A stretch of 5,953 nt of DNA, from assembly GCA_937868555.1 (NCBI GenBank), contig CALMNI010000162.1, positions 1 through 5,953 of the forward strand, read 5' to 3'. Under the pieces are notes generated by a model that was not told the DNA's origin, searched no databases, and was given only the letters and a program-made list of their open reading frames with translations. A program made the position numbers and the translations under genes. Of this stretch, positions 1 to 5,928 are shown piece after piece (the stretch's first letter is position 1; each line of letters opens with the position of its first letter). The DNA comes from an uncultured bacterium (GTDB lineage Bacteria; Patescibacteriota; Patescibacteriia; Patescibacteriales; Patescibacteriaceae).

Positions 1-12
1 GTATACCACAAT

Positions 13-1833
13 TTATACTTTCTTTCCCATCAAAGATTCAAATTCTTCCTGTTCAATTGTTTCTTGTTTAATAAGGAGAGCTGCTACCGTATCAAGCTCG
101 GCTCGCTGATCTTTAATAATTTTTTGCGCCTTTGCCATTCCCTGGCTAATAAATCCGGAAACTTCTCCATCGATAGCCTCGGCAATTTTTTCACTATAAT
201 CACGCTGTTCGCGAATTTCCCTCCCTAAATACATCATTTCTTCCTTATCGCCAAAAGTACGAGGACCCAAGTTATCGGACATGCCATAGTCAGTAACTAA
301 ACGGCGGGCTAGGGCGGTTGCTCGACGCAAATCGGAAGTTGCACCCGTTGTTACGTCGCCGAAAAGAACCTTTTCCGTTAAGTACCCTCCCAACAATACC
401 GCGATCTCATCAATGAAATAAGCCTTGGTATGAAGGTGGCGATCCTCAATAGGGATCTTCAAAGTATAGCCGCCGGCTTGGCCGCGAGAAATAATGGAAA
501 TTTTATGAACCGGGTCAGCGTTCGGCAAGAAGTGGGCGACGACGGCATGCCCGGCCTCATGATACGCGGTAATATTTTTCTCGGCCTCGGAAAGAATGCG
601 AGACTTTCGCTCGGGTCCTAACATTACCTTTTCTATGGCTTCAAATAATTCTAGCTGATCAATAATTTTTTTGTTGTGACGAGCGGCTAACAAAGCACCC
701 TCATTTAAAACGTTGGCTAAATCAGCACCGCTAAAACCCGGCGTTCGCTCAGCAACTTTCCGCAAGGAAACATTCTTGGCGAGAGGTTTTTGCCGAGCAT
801 GGATGCCTAGTATAGCTTCGCGATCAGCCAAATCAGGCTCGTCCAAAACAACCTGCCTGTCGAAGCGCCCCGGACGCATTAAAGCAGCATCTAATACATC
901 GGGTCGGTTAGTAGCCGCCATAACGATAACCCCAGCGTTCACTTCAAATCCGTCCATTTCAACTAAAATTTGATTGAGAGTTTGTTCGCGCTCATCATGG
1001 GATCCGCCCATGCCCGAACCACGTTTGCGGCCGACAGCATCGATTTCGTCGATGAACACAATACAAGGGGCGCTGCGCTTAGCCTTGCGAAATAAATCGC
1101 GGACGCGTGATGCGCCAACTCCGACAAACATTTCAACAAACTCAGAGCCAGAAATGCTAAAGAAAGGCACGTTTGCTTCTCCAGCCACAGCTCGAGCTAA
1201 GAGAGTTTTTCCCGTTCCCGGACTGCCGAGCAATAAAACGCCGCGCGGAATTTTCGCACCTAGTGCCGTAAACTTTTCCGGCTCGCGTAAAAATTCAACT
1301 ATTTCACTCAATTCTTCCTTAGCTTCTTTATTGCCAGCAACATCTTTAAAAGAAACTTTATCTTTGGGAGCAGCTGGCGCTTCTCGGGCTTGCGATTGGC
1401 CAAACATCATAGCGCGATTATTAGCTCCCTGAACCGAACGCATCATGAAGAAGATAAAAAGCCCTAAAATAATAACCGGCAACAAGAATGGCAACAGAGC
1501 CGTCAACCAAGCCTTTGCTCCCGTGGGCGACGTAACGCTCATATCGAGTTTAGCTAATCTATCTGCCGGTATTCCTAAATTAGAAAGTAATTCTGATAAT
1601 GGCTGCCCGCTTTCTTTAGTAGCGGTTTGCTTAGTGCCATCTTTGAGCGTTATTGCCAATGTATCATTATTGATTTGGATTTTTTGAACCTTGTCTTCGC
1701 TTATCTCACTTACTAAACGGTCAAAACCTATCGTTTCAATTTTTGCCTTATTATCGCTCCAGAGCGACAATAACCCTCCAATAAAAATAAACCCCAAAAT
1801 GACCCATGCTAAATTCTTAAAAATTGTTTTCAT
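13..1833 (-). CDS. ftsH: ATP-dependent zinc metalloprotease FtsH
   Basis: FtsH is a membrane-anchored hexameric AAA+ protease that degrades misplaced membrane proteins and selected cytoplasmic regulators. Two membrane helices (about residues 8-24 and 108-131) flank an extracytoplasmic domain (25-107). The AAA module follows: Walker A GSPGTGKT (203-210), pore loop with F236-V-G, Walker B IVFIDEID (258-265), and the second region of homology ATNRP...MRPGRFDR (307-326) with candidate arginine fingers R320 and R323. The zinc protease has HEAGH (425-429) and the likely third zinc ligand D501 in TTGATSD. At 606 residues it is a normal full-length FtsH. Walker A has Ser where most homologues have Pro (GPPGTGKT), a mild variation. 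The ATG lies 20 nt after the stop of the small membrane protein gene, so the two are probably co-transcribed. The only SD-like sequence, AAGGGA, overlaps that stop and is about 16 nt from the ATG, too far to be typical. No terminator is visible in the 12 bases left after the stop. Confidence 0.98.
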   Translation of the reverse strand: MKTIFKNLAWVILGFIFIGGLLSLWSDNKAKIETIGFDRLVSEISEDKVQKIQINNDTLAITLKDGTKQTATKESGQPLSELLSNLGIPADRLAKLDMSVTSPTGAKAWLTALLPFLLPVIILGLFIFFMMRSVQGANNRAMMFGQSQAREAPAAPKDKVSFKDVAGNKEAKEELSEIVEFLREPEKFTALGAKIPRGVLLLGSPGTGKTLLARAVAGEANVPFFSISGSEFVEMFVGVGASRVRDLFRKAKRSAPCIVFIDEIDAVGRKRGSGMGGSHDEREQTLNQILVEMDGFEVNAGVIVMAATNRPDVLDAALMRPGRFDRQVVLDEPDLADREAILGIHARQKPLAKNVSLRKVAERTPGFSGADLANVLNEGALLAARHNKKIIDQLELFEAIEKVMLGPERKSRILSEAEKNITAYHEAGHAVVAHFLPNADPVHKISIISRGQAGGYTLKIPIEDRHLHTKAYFIDEIAVLLGGYLTEKVLFGDVTTGATSDLRRATALARRLVTDYGMSDNLGPRTFGDKEEMMYLGREIREQRDYSEKIAEAIDGEVSGFISQGMAKAQKIIKDQRAELDTVAALLIKQETIEQEEFESLMGKKV

Positions 1834-1853
1834 AGCAAATCTAAAAATATCCC

Positions 1854-2066
1854 TTAATCAATGTGATTACGAATGGAATGAATTTTATAAGCTGCGTAAA
1901 AAAAGCAGTACGCTACTAGTAATACAAATAAACCTACCAATAATTGCAAAATCGCTGGCGTCCAAACGATTAAGGCGGCCAAAATAACCATAATAATGCC
2001 AGAAACAATGAAGTTCCACATTACATCGGTCAACTTTTTATGAACAATTCCCAAAGGATTTTGCAT
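1854..2066 (-). CDS. Small two-helix membrane protein upstream of ftsH
   Basis: This 70-residue protein has a short N-terminal amphipathic stretch (1-15), two hydrophobic helices (about 17-36 and 39-58) and a basic, His-containing tail (KIHSIRNHID). The helix pair GIIMVILAALIVWTPAILQLLVGLF, shown here in pieces only, resembles one repeat of the DUF308/HdeD-type small membrane proteins: glycine-rich helix, W-x-P turn, second helix. That likeness is by eye only. The gene is the first of a two-gene unit with ftsH, with a 20-nt gap and a good promoter just upstream. No Shine-Dalgarno sequence precedes the ATG. A role as a partner, substrate or modulator of FtsH is suggested only by position. Membrane location is well supported; function is unknown. 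Confidence 0.82.
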   Translation of the reverse strand: MQNPLGIVHKKLTDVMWNFIVSGIIMVILAALIVWTPAILQLLVGLFVLLVAYCFFYAAYKIHSIRNHID

Positions 2067-2100
2067 ATATGTGTAGTTAAAATTAGCAAATTATACTCGT

Positions 2101-2129
2101 AATATACCATATTCATGGGGCTTTGTCAT
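2101..2129 (-). promoter_or_regulatory. Sigma70-type promoter for the small membrane protein-ftsH unit
   Basis: Reading the minus strand, a -35 box ATGACA (2129-2124, 5 of 6 matches) is followed by a 17-nt spacer and a -10 box TATATT (2106-2101, 5 of 6). TGG directly before the -10 box adds an extended -10 element. Transcription would start near 2094, giving a leader of about 28 nt. A second -10-like box, a perfect TATAAT at 2095-2090, has no matching -35 box at normal spacing. It may be an alternative start or chance in AT-rich DNA. Confidence 0.6.
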
Positions 2130-2167
2130 CCAAGCAAGGGGCAGCAAAATCAATTAGGCAAATGCCA

Positions 2168-2207
2168 TAATTAACAAAGTAGGCGCATGCTATAGCATGC
2201 GCCTACT
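2168..2207 (-). terminator. Palindromic hairpin terminator downstream of rpsA
   Basis: Positions 2178-2207 form a perfect 30-nt inverted repeat centred between 2192 and 2193, with arms AGTAGGCGCATGCTA and its exact complement. In RNA this gives a stem of about 13 bp with a small loop. Read on the minus strand, the hairpin lies 22 nt after the rpsA stop codon and is followed by the U-rich TTGTTAATTAT, as expected of an intrinsic terminator. Its plus-strand flank is not U-rich, so it acts on minus-strand transcripts. It separates rpsA from the promoter of the ftsH unit. Confidence 0.7.
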
Positions 2208-2229
2208 GTTGCGAAATAATAGTGACTGA

Positions 2230-3471
2230 TTATTCCTTGGTGTTTTCTTCAGCCTCAGCAGAATCATCATTCTCAGATTCTTCATCAGCTTCTTCAACTG
2301 CCTCAGACTTTTTCTTTTTGGCAGCTTTCTTGTCATCACTCTTAGCAGCCGGCTTTTCCTTCTTGCCCTTGCGGTCCTTAGCTTTGCCAGGTACAGCTAA
2401 ACCAAGGCGGTGGCCATCGGCATCAAGAGAAATAATTTCAAAATCGAGATTATCGCCCGGCTTAAATGCTTCTTCAATCTTTTGCCCGGAAACAAGTCCT
2501 AATTGGGAAACGTGAGCGAGGCCATGAATATCAGCATCTAATTCAACAAACAAACCAAAGGCATTGACCTTAAGGATAGAACCCTTTACTGTTTGGCCGA
2601 CAGCGTATTTCTTTTCCACGCCTTCCCATGGATCAGCCATAAGCTTTTTAGCCGAGAGGAAGATCTTTGCACCTTCAATGGCAATAATCTGTGCTTTGAT
2701 TTCATCGCCAACTTTGTAGAGCTCGGATGGATCTTCAATGCGCTGCCATGCCAATTCGCTAATGTGCACTAATCCTTCGAGATTGCCTCCAAAACTGACA
2801 AATACTCCGAATCCAGTAACAGCAATGATATGACCTTCAATAGTATCGCCAACTTTGTATTTAGAAATAACGTCTTTCTGCTTCTCTTGCCAGGCGTCCT
2901 TTTCACTGACAACTAGCTTTTCTTCTTTTTTATCAAGCGTAATAATCTTAACTTCAGTTTCTTGTCCGACAAGCGATTTCAACTTTTCAAGGATTTTTGT
3001 CTTATCGCCGCCGGCAACGCGCGGATAATTTTCCGGCGAGAGCTGCGATACTGGCAAGAAAGCGGCCACCTGCGCGTGCGTTACCAATAAACCACCGCGG
3101 TTAGCGGCGCTGATCTTAACGGTAATAGGCTGTTTCTTTTCATAGGCTTCAACCAATGCTTGCCAAGTTTTTTCTTGTCCGGCATGGCGGAATGATAATT
3201 CTAATTCACCAAATTCATTTTCAGTATCAATAACGGTTGCTTCGATTTCTGCTCCCGGTTTCAATTTCGAATATTCGCTTGCTTCAAAATACAATTCGCG
3301 GCCGCGAACAATACCAGTCATTACTCCGCCAATATCAAGACGGACTTCAGCTTTAGAAGCAGACAAAATTTTCCCAATAACGGTATCGCCTACTTGGGGA
3401 ATTTTATAACCTTCATCCTTCATGAGCGTTGCAAACTCGCTCTTGGAATCGGTATTCTTTACATTTTTCAT
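2230..3471 (-). CDS. rpsA: Ribosomal protein S1 / four-domain S1 RNA-binding protein
   Basis: S1 binds mRNA on the small ribosomal subunit and helps load transcripts lacking strong Shine-Dalgarno sequences. The 413-residue protein carries four S1 OB-fold domains at about 25-95, 113-190, 206-276 and 290-360. Domains 3 and 4 are the clearest, with TGFGVFVSFGGNLEGLVHISEL (shown as one block ending in the HISEL signature) at 219-240 and NAFGLFVELDADIHGLAHVSQL at 303-324. Domain 2 has diverged (GGLLV, FLP). The tail (361-413) is first lysine-rich (KDRKGKKEK), then strongly acidic. Four domains fit the shorter S1 proteins of Firmicutes and candidate phyla rather than the six-domain proteobacterial form. 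I chose the ATG at 3471 (MKNVKNTDSK). The frame runs up to a TTG at 3513, but the extra 14 residues are hydrophobic and overlap the structured leader. No SD precedes the ATG. A less specific name, S1 RNA-binding protein, would also fit. Confidence 0.93.
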   Translation of the reverse strand: MKNVKNTDSKSEFATLMKDEGYKIPQVGDTVIGKILSASKAEVRLDIGGVMTGIVRGRELYFEASEYSKLKPGAEIEATVIDTENEFGELELSFRHAGQEKTWQALVEAYEKKQPITVKISAANRGGLLVTHAQVAAFLPVSQLSPENYPRVAGGDKTKILEKLKSLVGQETEVKIITLDKKEEKLVVSEKDAWQEKQKDVISKYKVGDTIEGHIIAVTGFGVFVSFGGNLEGLVHISELAWQRIEDPSELYKVGDEIKAQIIAIEGAKIFLSAKKLMADPWEGVEKKYAVGQTVKGSILKVNAFGLFVELDADIHGLAHVSQLGLVSGQKIEEAFKPGDNLDFEIISLDADGHRLGLAVPGKAKDRKGKKEKPAAKSDDKKAAKKKKSEAVEEADEESENDDSAEAEENTKE

Positions 3472-3565
3472 AAATAAAAAAGAGGTCATTAACCCCGATA
3501 GTATTAACCACAAGGGTCTTTCGGCCGCCTTGTCCTGTCACTTGCGAGCGACGGGACCTTTCCCG
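3472..3565 (-). promoter_or_regulatory. Structured 5' leader of rpsA
   Basis: The minus-strand transcript upstream of the rpsA ATG can fold into several elements. Hairpin A (3532-3557) pairs GTCC/GGAC and GTCGCT/AGTGAC around a CGCA loop, with one C-A mismatch and one G-U pair. Hairpin B (3511-3532) pairs CAAGG/CCTTG and closes on a GAAA tetraloop. An alternative hairpin, CGGGA/TCCCG (3552-3565), shares bases with hairpin A, so the two exclude each other. Nearest the gene, a weak GGTTA/TGACC stem (3484-3509) is followed by TCTTTTTTATTT and then the ATG, with no Shine-Dalgarno sequence. E. coli rpsA is known to be translated from an SD-less structured leader and repressed by S1. By analogy this may be an autoregulatory leader. 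It matches no riboswitch class I know. Confidence 0.45.
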
Positions 3566-3599
3566 AAAAGTAAATTAGAGGCGGTATTCAGTTTTTATT

Positions 3600-3611
3600 C
3601 GTATGCATACG
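3600..3611. repeat. 12-nt perfect palindrome in the divergent promoter region
   Basis: CGTATGCATACG is fully self-complementary and does not extend beyond 12 nt. It overlaps the proposed -10 region of the rpsA promoter, so it could be an operator for a dimeric repressor. Nothing else supports that, and a chance palindrome is possible. Confidence 0.3.
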
Positions 3612-3637
3612 TTACCATATACCTTAAAAAAAGGCAA
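3609..3637 (-). promoter_or_regulatory. Possible rpsA promoter
   Basis: On the minus strand, TTGCCT (3637-3632, 4 of 6 matches) and TAACGT (3614-3609, only 3 of 6) stand 17 nt apart. TGG directly before the second box gives an extended -10 element. Transcription would start near 3602, leaving a leader of about 130 nt that contains the hairpins described for rpsA. The -10 box is poor, so this is a tentative call. Its ATATGGTA core is shared with the better promoter at 2101-2129. Confidence 0.35.
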
Positions 3638-3661
3638 GAATCGCCAATTTTAGCCTCTTTA

Positions 3662-3690
3662 TTGACTTTTCTTTAAATATATGCAGTAAT
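3662..3690 (+). promoter_or_regulatory. Sigma70-type promoter for the lipoprotein cassette
   Basis: TTGACT (3662-3667, 5 of 6 matches), a 17-nt spacer and AGTAAT (3685-3690, 4 of 6) form a plausible promoter. TGC directly before the -10 box adds an extended -10 element. Transcription would start near 3697, about 39 nt before the lipoprotein ATG. It diverges from the proposed rpsA promoter, and the two -35 boxes are only about 25 nt apart. Confidence 0.5.
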
Positions 3691-3735
3691 GAGCATAACA
3701 TTAAAAAAATATTCCTAATTAAACTCAATGTAACA

Positions 3736-4374
3736 ATGAAGAAAATCTTGTTTGCAGTCCTTATTACATCGCTGGTTATTTCTTTTCAATCCTGCACTTT
3801 ATTCTCTAAAAAGAAAGAAACAACTTTTACCGCAGAATTCTTTGGCTCGCAAAGTATAGTCATATCAAAAAGTTTTGTGCTGACCAAAGTATTTATAACA
3901 AAATTAGCTGGGGATTCATTAATTCATGAATCTCTTAATTTAATTGTAGGTGCTGGCACCTATAATGGTTATCAAAACTATGTAACTCTACATGGCTCAT
4001 TGCCTTTAGTATTACAACAAAGTTTTTTTGACGAATTTTATGTTCCAATTAATGAGAAGTTTTTCGGTTCCATCACTACTGTTGATTTAGATATAATTGA
4101 ACTCGGAAAGATTGATTCTATAGGCGCGCCAATATTAACTGCCGAATACACGGGACGTGCTCTTATACTTGGAAACGGAAAGCCAACTAATTTTAATATT
4201 GCGTATGTCCAAATTCGTGGCGAGCAATTAAAAGTAGCGGTACCCTCTAAAATTATAAGAAAGGACAGCACTATTGCCTTCCGTAATTCAAAAAATCATG
4301 GAATATATGGTATTGAAGAAAATACTCAACAAGCAAAATATTTTCCTGAAGCTGAACTCGTAAATTTGCCATAA
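3736..4374 (+). CDS. Putative secreted lipoprotein, unknown function
   Basis: I do not recognise this 212-residue protein. It starts with a lipoprotein-type signal peptide: MKK, a hydrophobic stretch to about residue 16, then FQSC with Cys20 as the likely lipidated residue. The box is relaxed compared with the usual L-A-G-C. After a short basic stretch (SKKK, 24-27) the body (28-212) has alternating hydrophobic and polar residues, suggesting a beta-rich fold, and has no further Cys. No catalytic motif is visible. The ATG at 3736 has no Shine-Dalgarno sequence; an ATG seven bases upstream is followed at once by TAA. The gene runs opposite to its housekeeping neighbours. Sampled lines are only about a third GC, against 40-55% in ftsH, and ATA is a frequent isoleucine codon here. 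It leads a two-gene transcript ending at the terminator at 4826. Envelope location is likely; function is unknown. Confidence 0.8.
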   Translation: MKKILFAVLITSLVISFQSCTLFSKKKETTFTAEFFGSQSIVISKSFVLTKVFITKLAGDSLIHESLNLIVGAGTYNGYQNYVTLHGSLPLVLQQSFFDEFYVPINEKFFGSITTVDLDIIELGKIDSIGAPILTAEYTGRALILGNGKPTNFNIAYVQIRGEQLKVAVPSKIIRKDSTIAFRNSKNHGIYGIEENTQQAKYFPEAELVNLP

Positions 4375-4389
4375 CTAAAATAAAATTCC

Positions 4390-4818
4390 ATGGGCTTGTT
4401 CTGTGCTGAAACTGGCGGTATACAATGTTTAACGCCGGTAATCTTTCCACGCTGCTTTTTCCAAAGCGCACATCTCTATGCTCCGTACCTGCGAATTGAT
4501 ATCAATGATATTAAAGCAGAGCGGCAAACATCTATCATTCGCTTTGCCGTTCGTAATTCAAATCATCTTGATATTTCCCTTCTCTTGAAAGAAGAATTGC
4601 TCTACTGTACGCTTCTGAGCAAAGAATATATTGAACACTATATTCAATATACAATAGGGGGAGGCTTTGTGAGGAAAGTTGGCAACCACCTAACAATAGA
4701 AAAGGAAAGTGAAGTATTTAAAAAAGAAGAGCAACGCGAACATACGATTGCACTTCTAAAAAGATCTATGCTTAAGCCGAGGGTAACCATCGCGCTGGGC
4801 GATAATCTATTACAATAA
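4390..4818 (+). CDS. Hypothetical protein in the lipoprotein cassette
   Basis: This frame encodes 142 residues with no recognised domain. Residues 1-30 are unusually rich in Cys, Phe and Pro (Cys5, Cys13, Cys22) and look unlike the rest. Residues 31-93 have ordinary mixed composition. The C-terminal part is highly charged (EKESEVFKKEEQREH, 104-118), probably helical, and ends in LKPRVTIALGDNLLQ. No signal peptide or clear membrane helix is present. It begins 15 nt after the lipoprotein stop without a Shine-Dalgarno sequence and ends 8 nt before a strong terminator, which supports the position of its 3' end. The start is uncertain. No other in-frame ATG lies near the N-terminus, while an in-frame GTG at 4669 has an excellent SD and would give a 49-residue protein. 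It could also be a decayed gene whose first part is no longer coding. Confidence 0.55.
   Translation: MGLFCAETGGIQCLTPVIFPRCFFQSAHLYAPYLRIDINDIKAERQTSIIRFAVRNSNHLDISLLLKEELLYCTLLSKEYIEHYIQYTIGGGFVRKVGNHLTIEKESEVFKKEEQREHTIALLKRSMLKPRVTIALGDNLLQ
4627..4671 (+). promoter_or_regulatory. Inverted repeat, strong Shine-Dalgarno and GTG inside the hypothetical gene
   Basis: Perfect 9-nt arms TATATTGAA (4627-4635) and TTCAATATA (4643-4651) enclose a 7-nt loop. GGGGGAGG (4657-4664) follows, then a GTG in frame at 4669 after a 4-nt spacer. This is the best ribosome binding site in the window, and it could start a 49-residue C-terminal product. The same bases also encode I-G-G-G-F-V in the longer frame, so a coincidence of codons is possible. 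Confidence 0.3.
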
Positions 4819-4825
4819 TATCCCA

Positions 4826-4864
4826 ACAACTCTATCACATATTTTCGATAGGGTTGTATTTTTT
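4826..4864 (+). terminator. Intrinsic terminator of the lipoprotein cassette
   Basis: The arms ACAACTCTATC (4826-4836) and GATAGGGTTGT (4847-4857) pair over 11 bp with one T-G wobble around a 10-nt loop. ATTTTTT follows directly. It begins 8 nt after the stop of the hypothetical gene and ends plus-strand transcription just before the convergent thiol-disulfide gene. Confidence 0.85.
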
Positions 4865-4865
4865 A

Positions 4866-4902
4866 TTCAAAAACCCCTCGCGACCTAGGCAGCGAGGGGT
4901 TT
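4866..4902 (-). terminator. Intrinsic terminator of the thiol-disulfide gene
   Basis: The arms AAACCCCTCGC (4871-4881) and GCGAGGGGTTT (4892-4902) pair perfectly over 11 bp around a 10-nt loop. On the minus strand the stem runs into TTTTT before the sequence turns A-rich. It lies 21 nt after the stop codon of the gene at 4924. The plus-strand flank (TTTATTGTTTG) is also fairly T-rich, so it may act in both directions as a back-up for the terminator at 4826. Confidence 0.85.
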
Positions 4903-4923
4903 ATTGTTTGCTAATCTTTTATC

Positions 4924-5928
4924 TCAACTTGGAGCGCAAGCGGCATTGCTGCCAGTTGAAGCGGCGGTTCCATCACCAAAACCGGACGAAGGGGTTGCCG
5001 TATCAAGCTTTGTCTTACATTCCTCAGGAGCGTTGTTGAAGGCAGCACAGATCGTCGTCAAGAAACCCTGTTGGGAGCGATCAGATTCAACCTGATCGCC
5101 ATTGATAACCAAGGTTGGGGAGCCTTGAACGCCGGCTTTATCGGCATCAGCTTTATCAATAGGGAATGGAGGGAAGCTACCGTTGTCCCACTTAGTCTTA
5201 TCATTAAAAGCTTCGGTAATCTTATATTGCTTATCAACGCTTTCAATACACTTATCAACCTTGCCCTTGTTGACGCCGGTCGAAGAAACGCATGAAGCCG
5301 AGTTGCCGCTCTTCAAGAAACAACCAAGAAAATCCGCGTACTTGCCATGGTCTTCCTTGTCAATACAATATTGAAGCATATTGTCTTGAACTTCAATCAA
5401 ACCATGCATGGCGTAAGGAACGAAACGGATTTTAAAATCAATTTTGTCGCCCAACAATTGAGCAACTGGAACAGCCCCCTTTTCAGCCTGAGTTCCGAAT
5501 GGGCAATGGCTCATAATATATAATTCCACCTTTGGCTTATCGGACTTTTTAACATTAGCTGGCGCGACTGGAGTAGTGGCTGCCGGAGTCGTTGCTGAAG
5601 CAGTCGTTGCGTCTGTAGGCATGGCCTGCGGGAAAAACATTGTGCCATCTTTAGTAATGTACGACTCAATGTTGTTATCACCAACCTTAACAGCCAACTT
5701 GTACAAAGTATCGCTGTAGTCAGTAACTTCAGTGATGTTTGCGGTTGTTCCGGAAACAAGCTGTTCATTAATGAATTTAGTTGCCCGTTCGCGAGCTTCA
5801 TCTGGAGAAAGTTTACCGCCTCCCTTACCAAACAAATTAAGACCACCGCTAAAGTTAGCAACCGCCAATACAATAAGGATAATAGCGACTGCTCCTAAGC
5901 CGAGCATTAAATTTTTCTTATTATCCAT
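4924..5928 (-). CDS. Membrane-anchored thioredoxin-fold (DsbA/GILT-like) protein
   Basis: This is probably an extracytoplasmic thiol-disulfide protein. From the ATG at 5928 it has 334 residues. A single N-terminal membrane helix (about 9-25) is followed by a small domain (41-101) with SPDEARERA and a YITKDGTMFFP strand, a module often found before such folds in candidate phyla and DPANN archaea. A Thr/Ala/Pro-rich linker (about 103-127) leads to a thioredoxin fold (133-300). The active site is SHCPFG with Cys142, lacking the second Cys of a CXXC pair. The cis-proline loop is GSPT with Pro271. Five cysteines lie between and after these motifs (188, 203, 213, 227, 294), plus Cys304 and Cys331 in a Ser/Gly/Thr-rich tail. 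The Cys-rich insertion resembles the GILT family by eye. The frame stays open to the window edge (EHHAPKPK precedes Met1), so the true start may lie beyond 5953. A DsbA-family oxidase or isomerase are both possible. Confidence 0.87.
   Translation of the reverse strand: MDNKKNLMLGLGAVAIILIVLAVANFSGGLNLFGKGGGKLSPDEARERATKFINEQLVSGTTANITEVTDYSDTLYKLAVKVGDNNIESYITKDGTMFFPQAMPTDATTASATTPAATTPVAPANVKKSDKPKVELYIMSHCPFGTQAEKGAVPVAQLLGDKIDFKIRFVPYAMHGLIEVQDNMLQYCIDKEDHGKYADFLGCFLKSGNSASCVSSTGVNKGKVDKCIESVDKQYKITEAFNDKTKWDNGSFPPFPIDKADADKAGVQGSPTLVINGDQVESDRSQQGFLTTICAAFNNAPEECKTKLDTATPSSGFGDGTAASTGSNAACAPS

Noticed and set aside
1..18. GTATA/TATAC inverted repeat at the left edge as an ftsH terminator
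   Set aside because: The stem is only 5 A/T-rich pairs, overlaps the stop codon and has no U-run inside the window.
974..1432. 152-residue open frame on the plus strand inside ftsH
   Set aside because: It is the complement of a fully conserved FtsH AAA domain and reads as a Ser/Arg/Pro-rich shadow without a domain.
2222..2515. 97-residue Ser-rich plus-strand frame over the rpsA 3' end
   Set aside because: It is the antisense of the Lys/Glu/Ala-rich S1 tail, which produces a Ser/Phe/Ala-rich shadow automatically.
3472..3513. TTG start for rpsA giving 14 extra residues
   Set aside because: The extra residues are hydrophobic and unlike S1 N-termini, and the TTG lies inside hairpin B of the leader.
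3511..3565. Possible tRNA or known riboswitch upstream of rpsA
   Set aside because: No TPsiC-like or anticodon arm pattern is present, and the hairpins match no riboswitch consensus I know.
4271..4471. 66-residue minus-strand frame across the lipoprotein-hypothetical junction
   Set aside because: It is antisense to two better-supported frames and has no ribosome binding site or recognisable motif.
5511..5873. 120-residue minus-strand frame inside the thioredoxin-fold gene
   Set aside because: It overlaps a frame with clear domain motifs and is itself a Leu/Arg-rich shadow.
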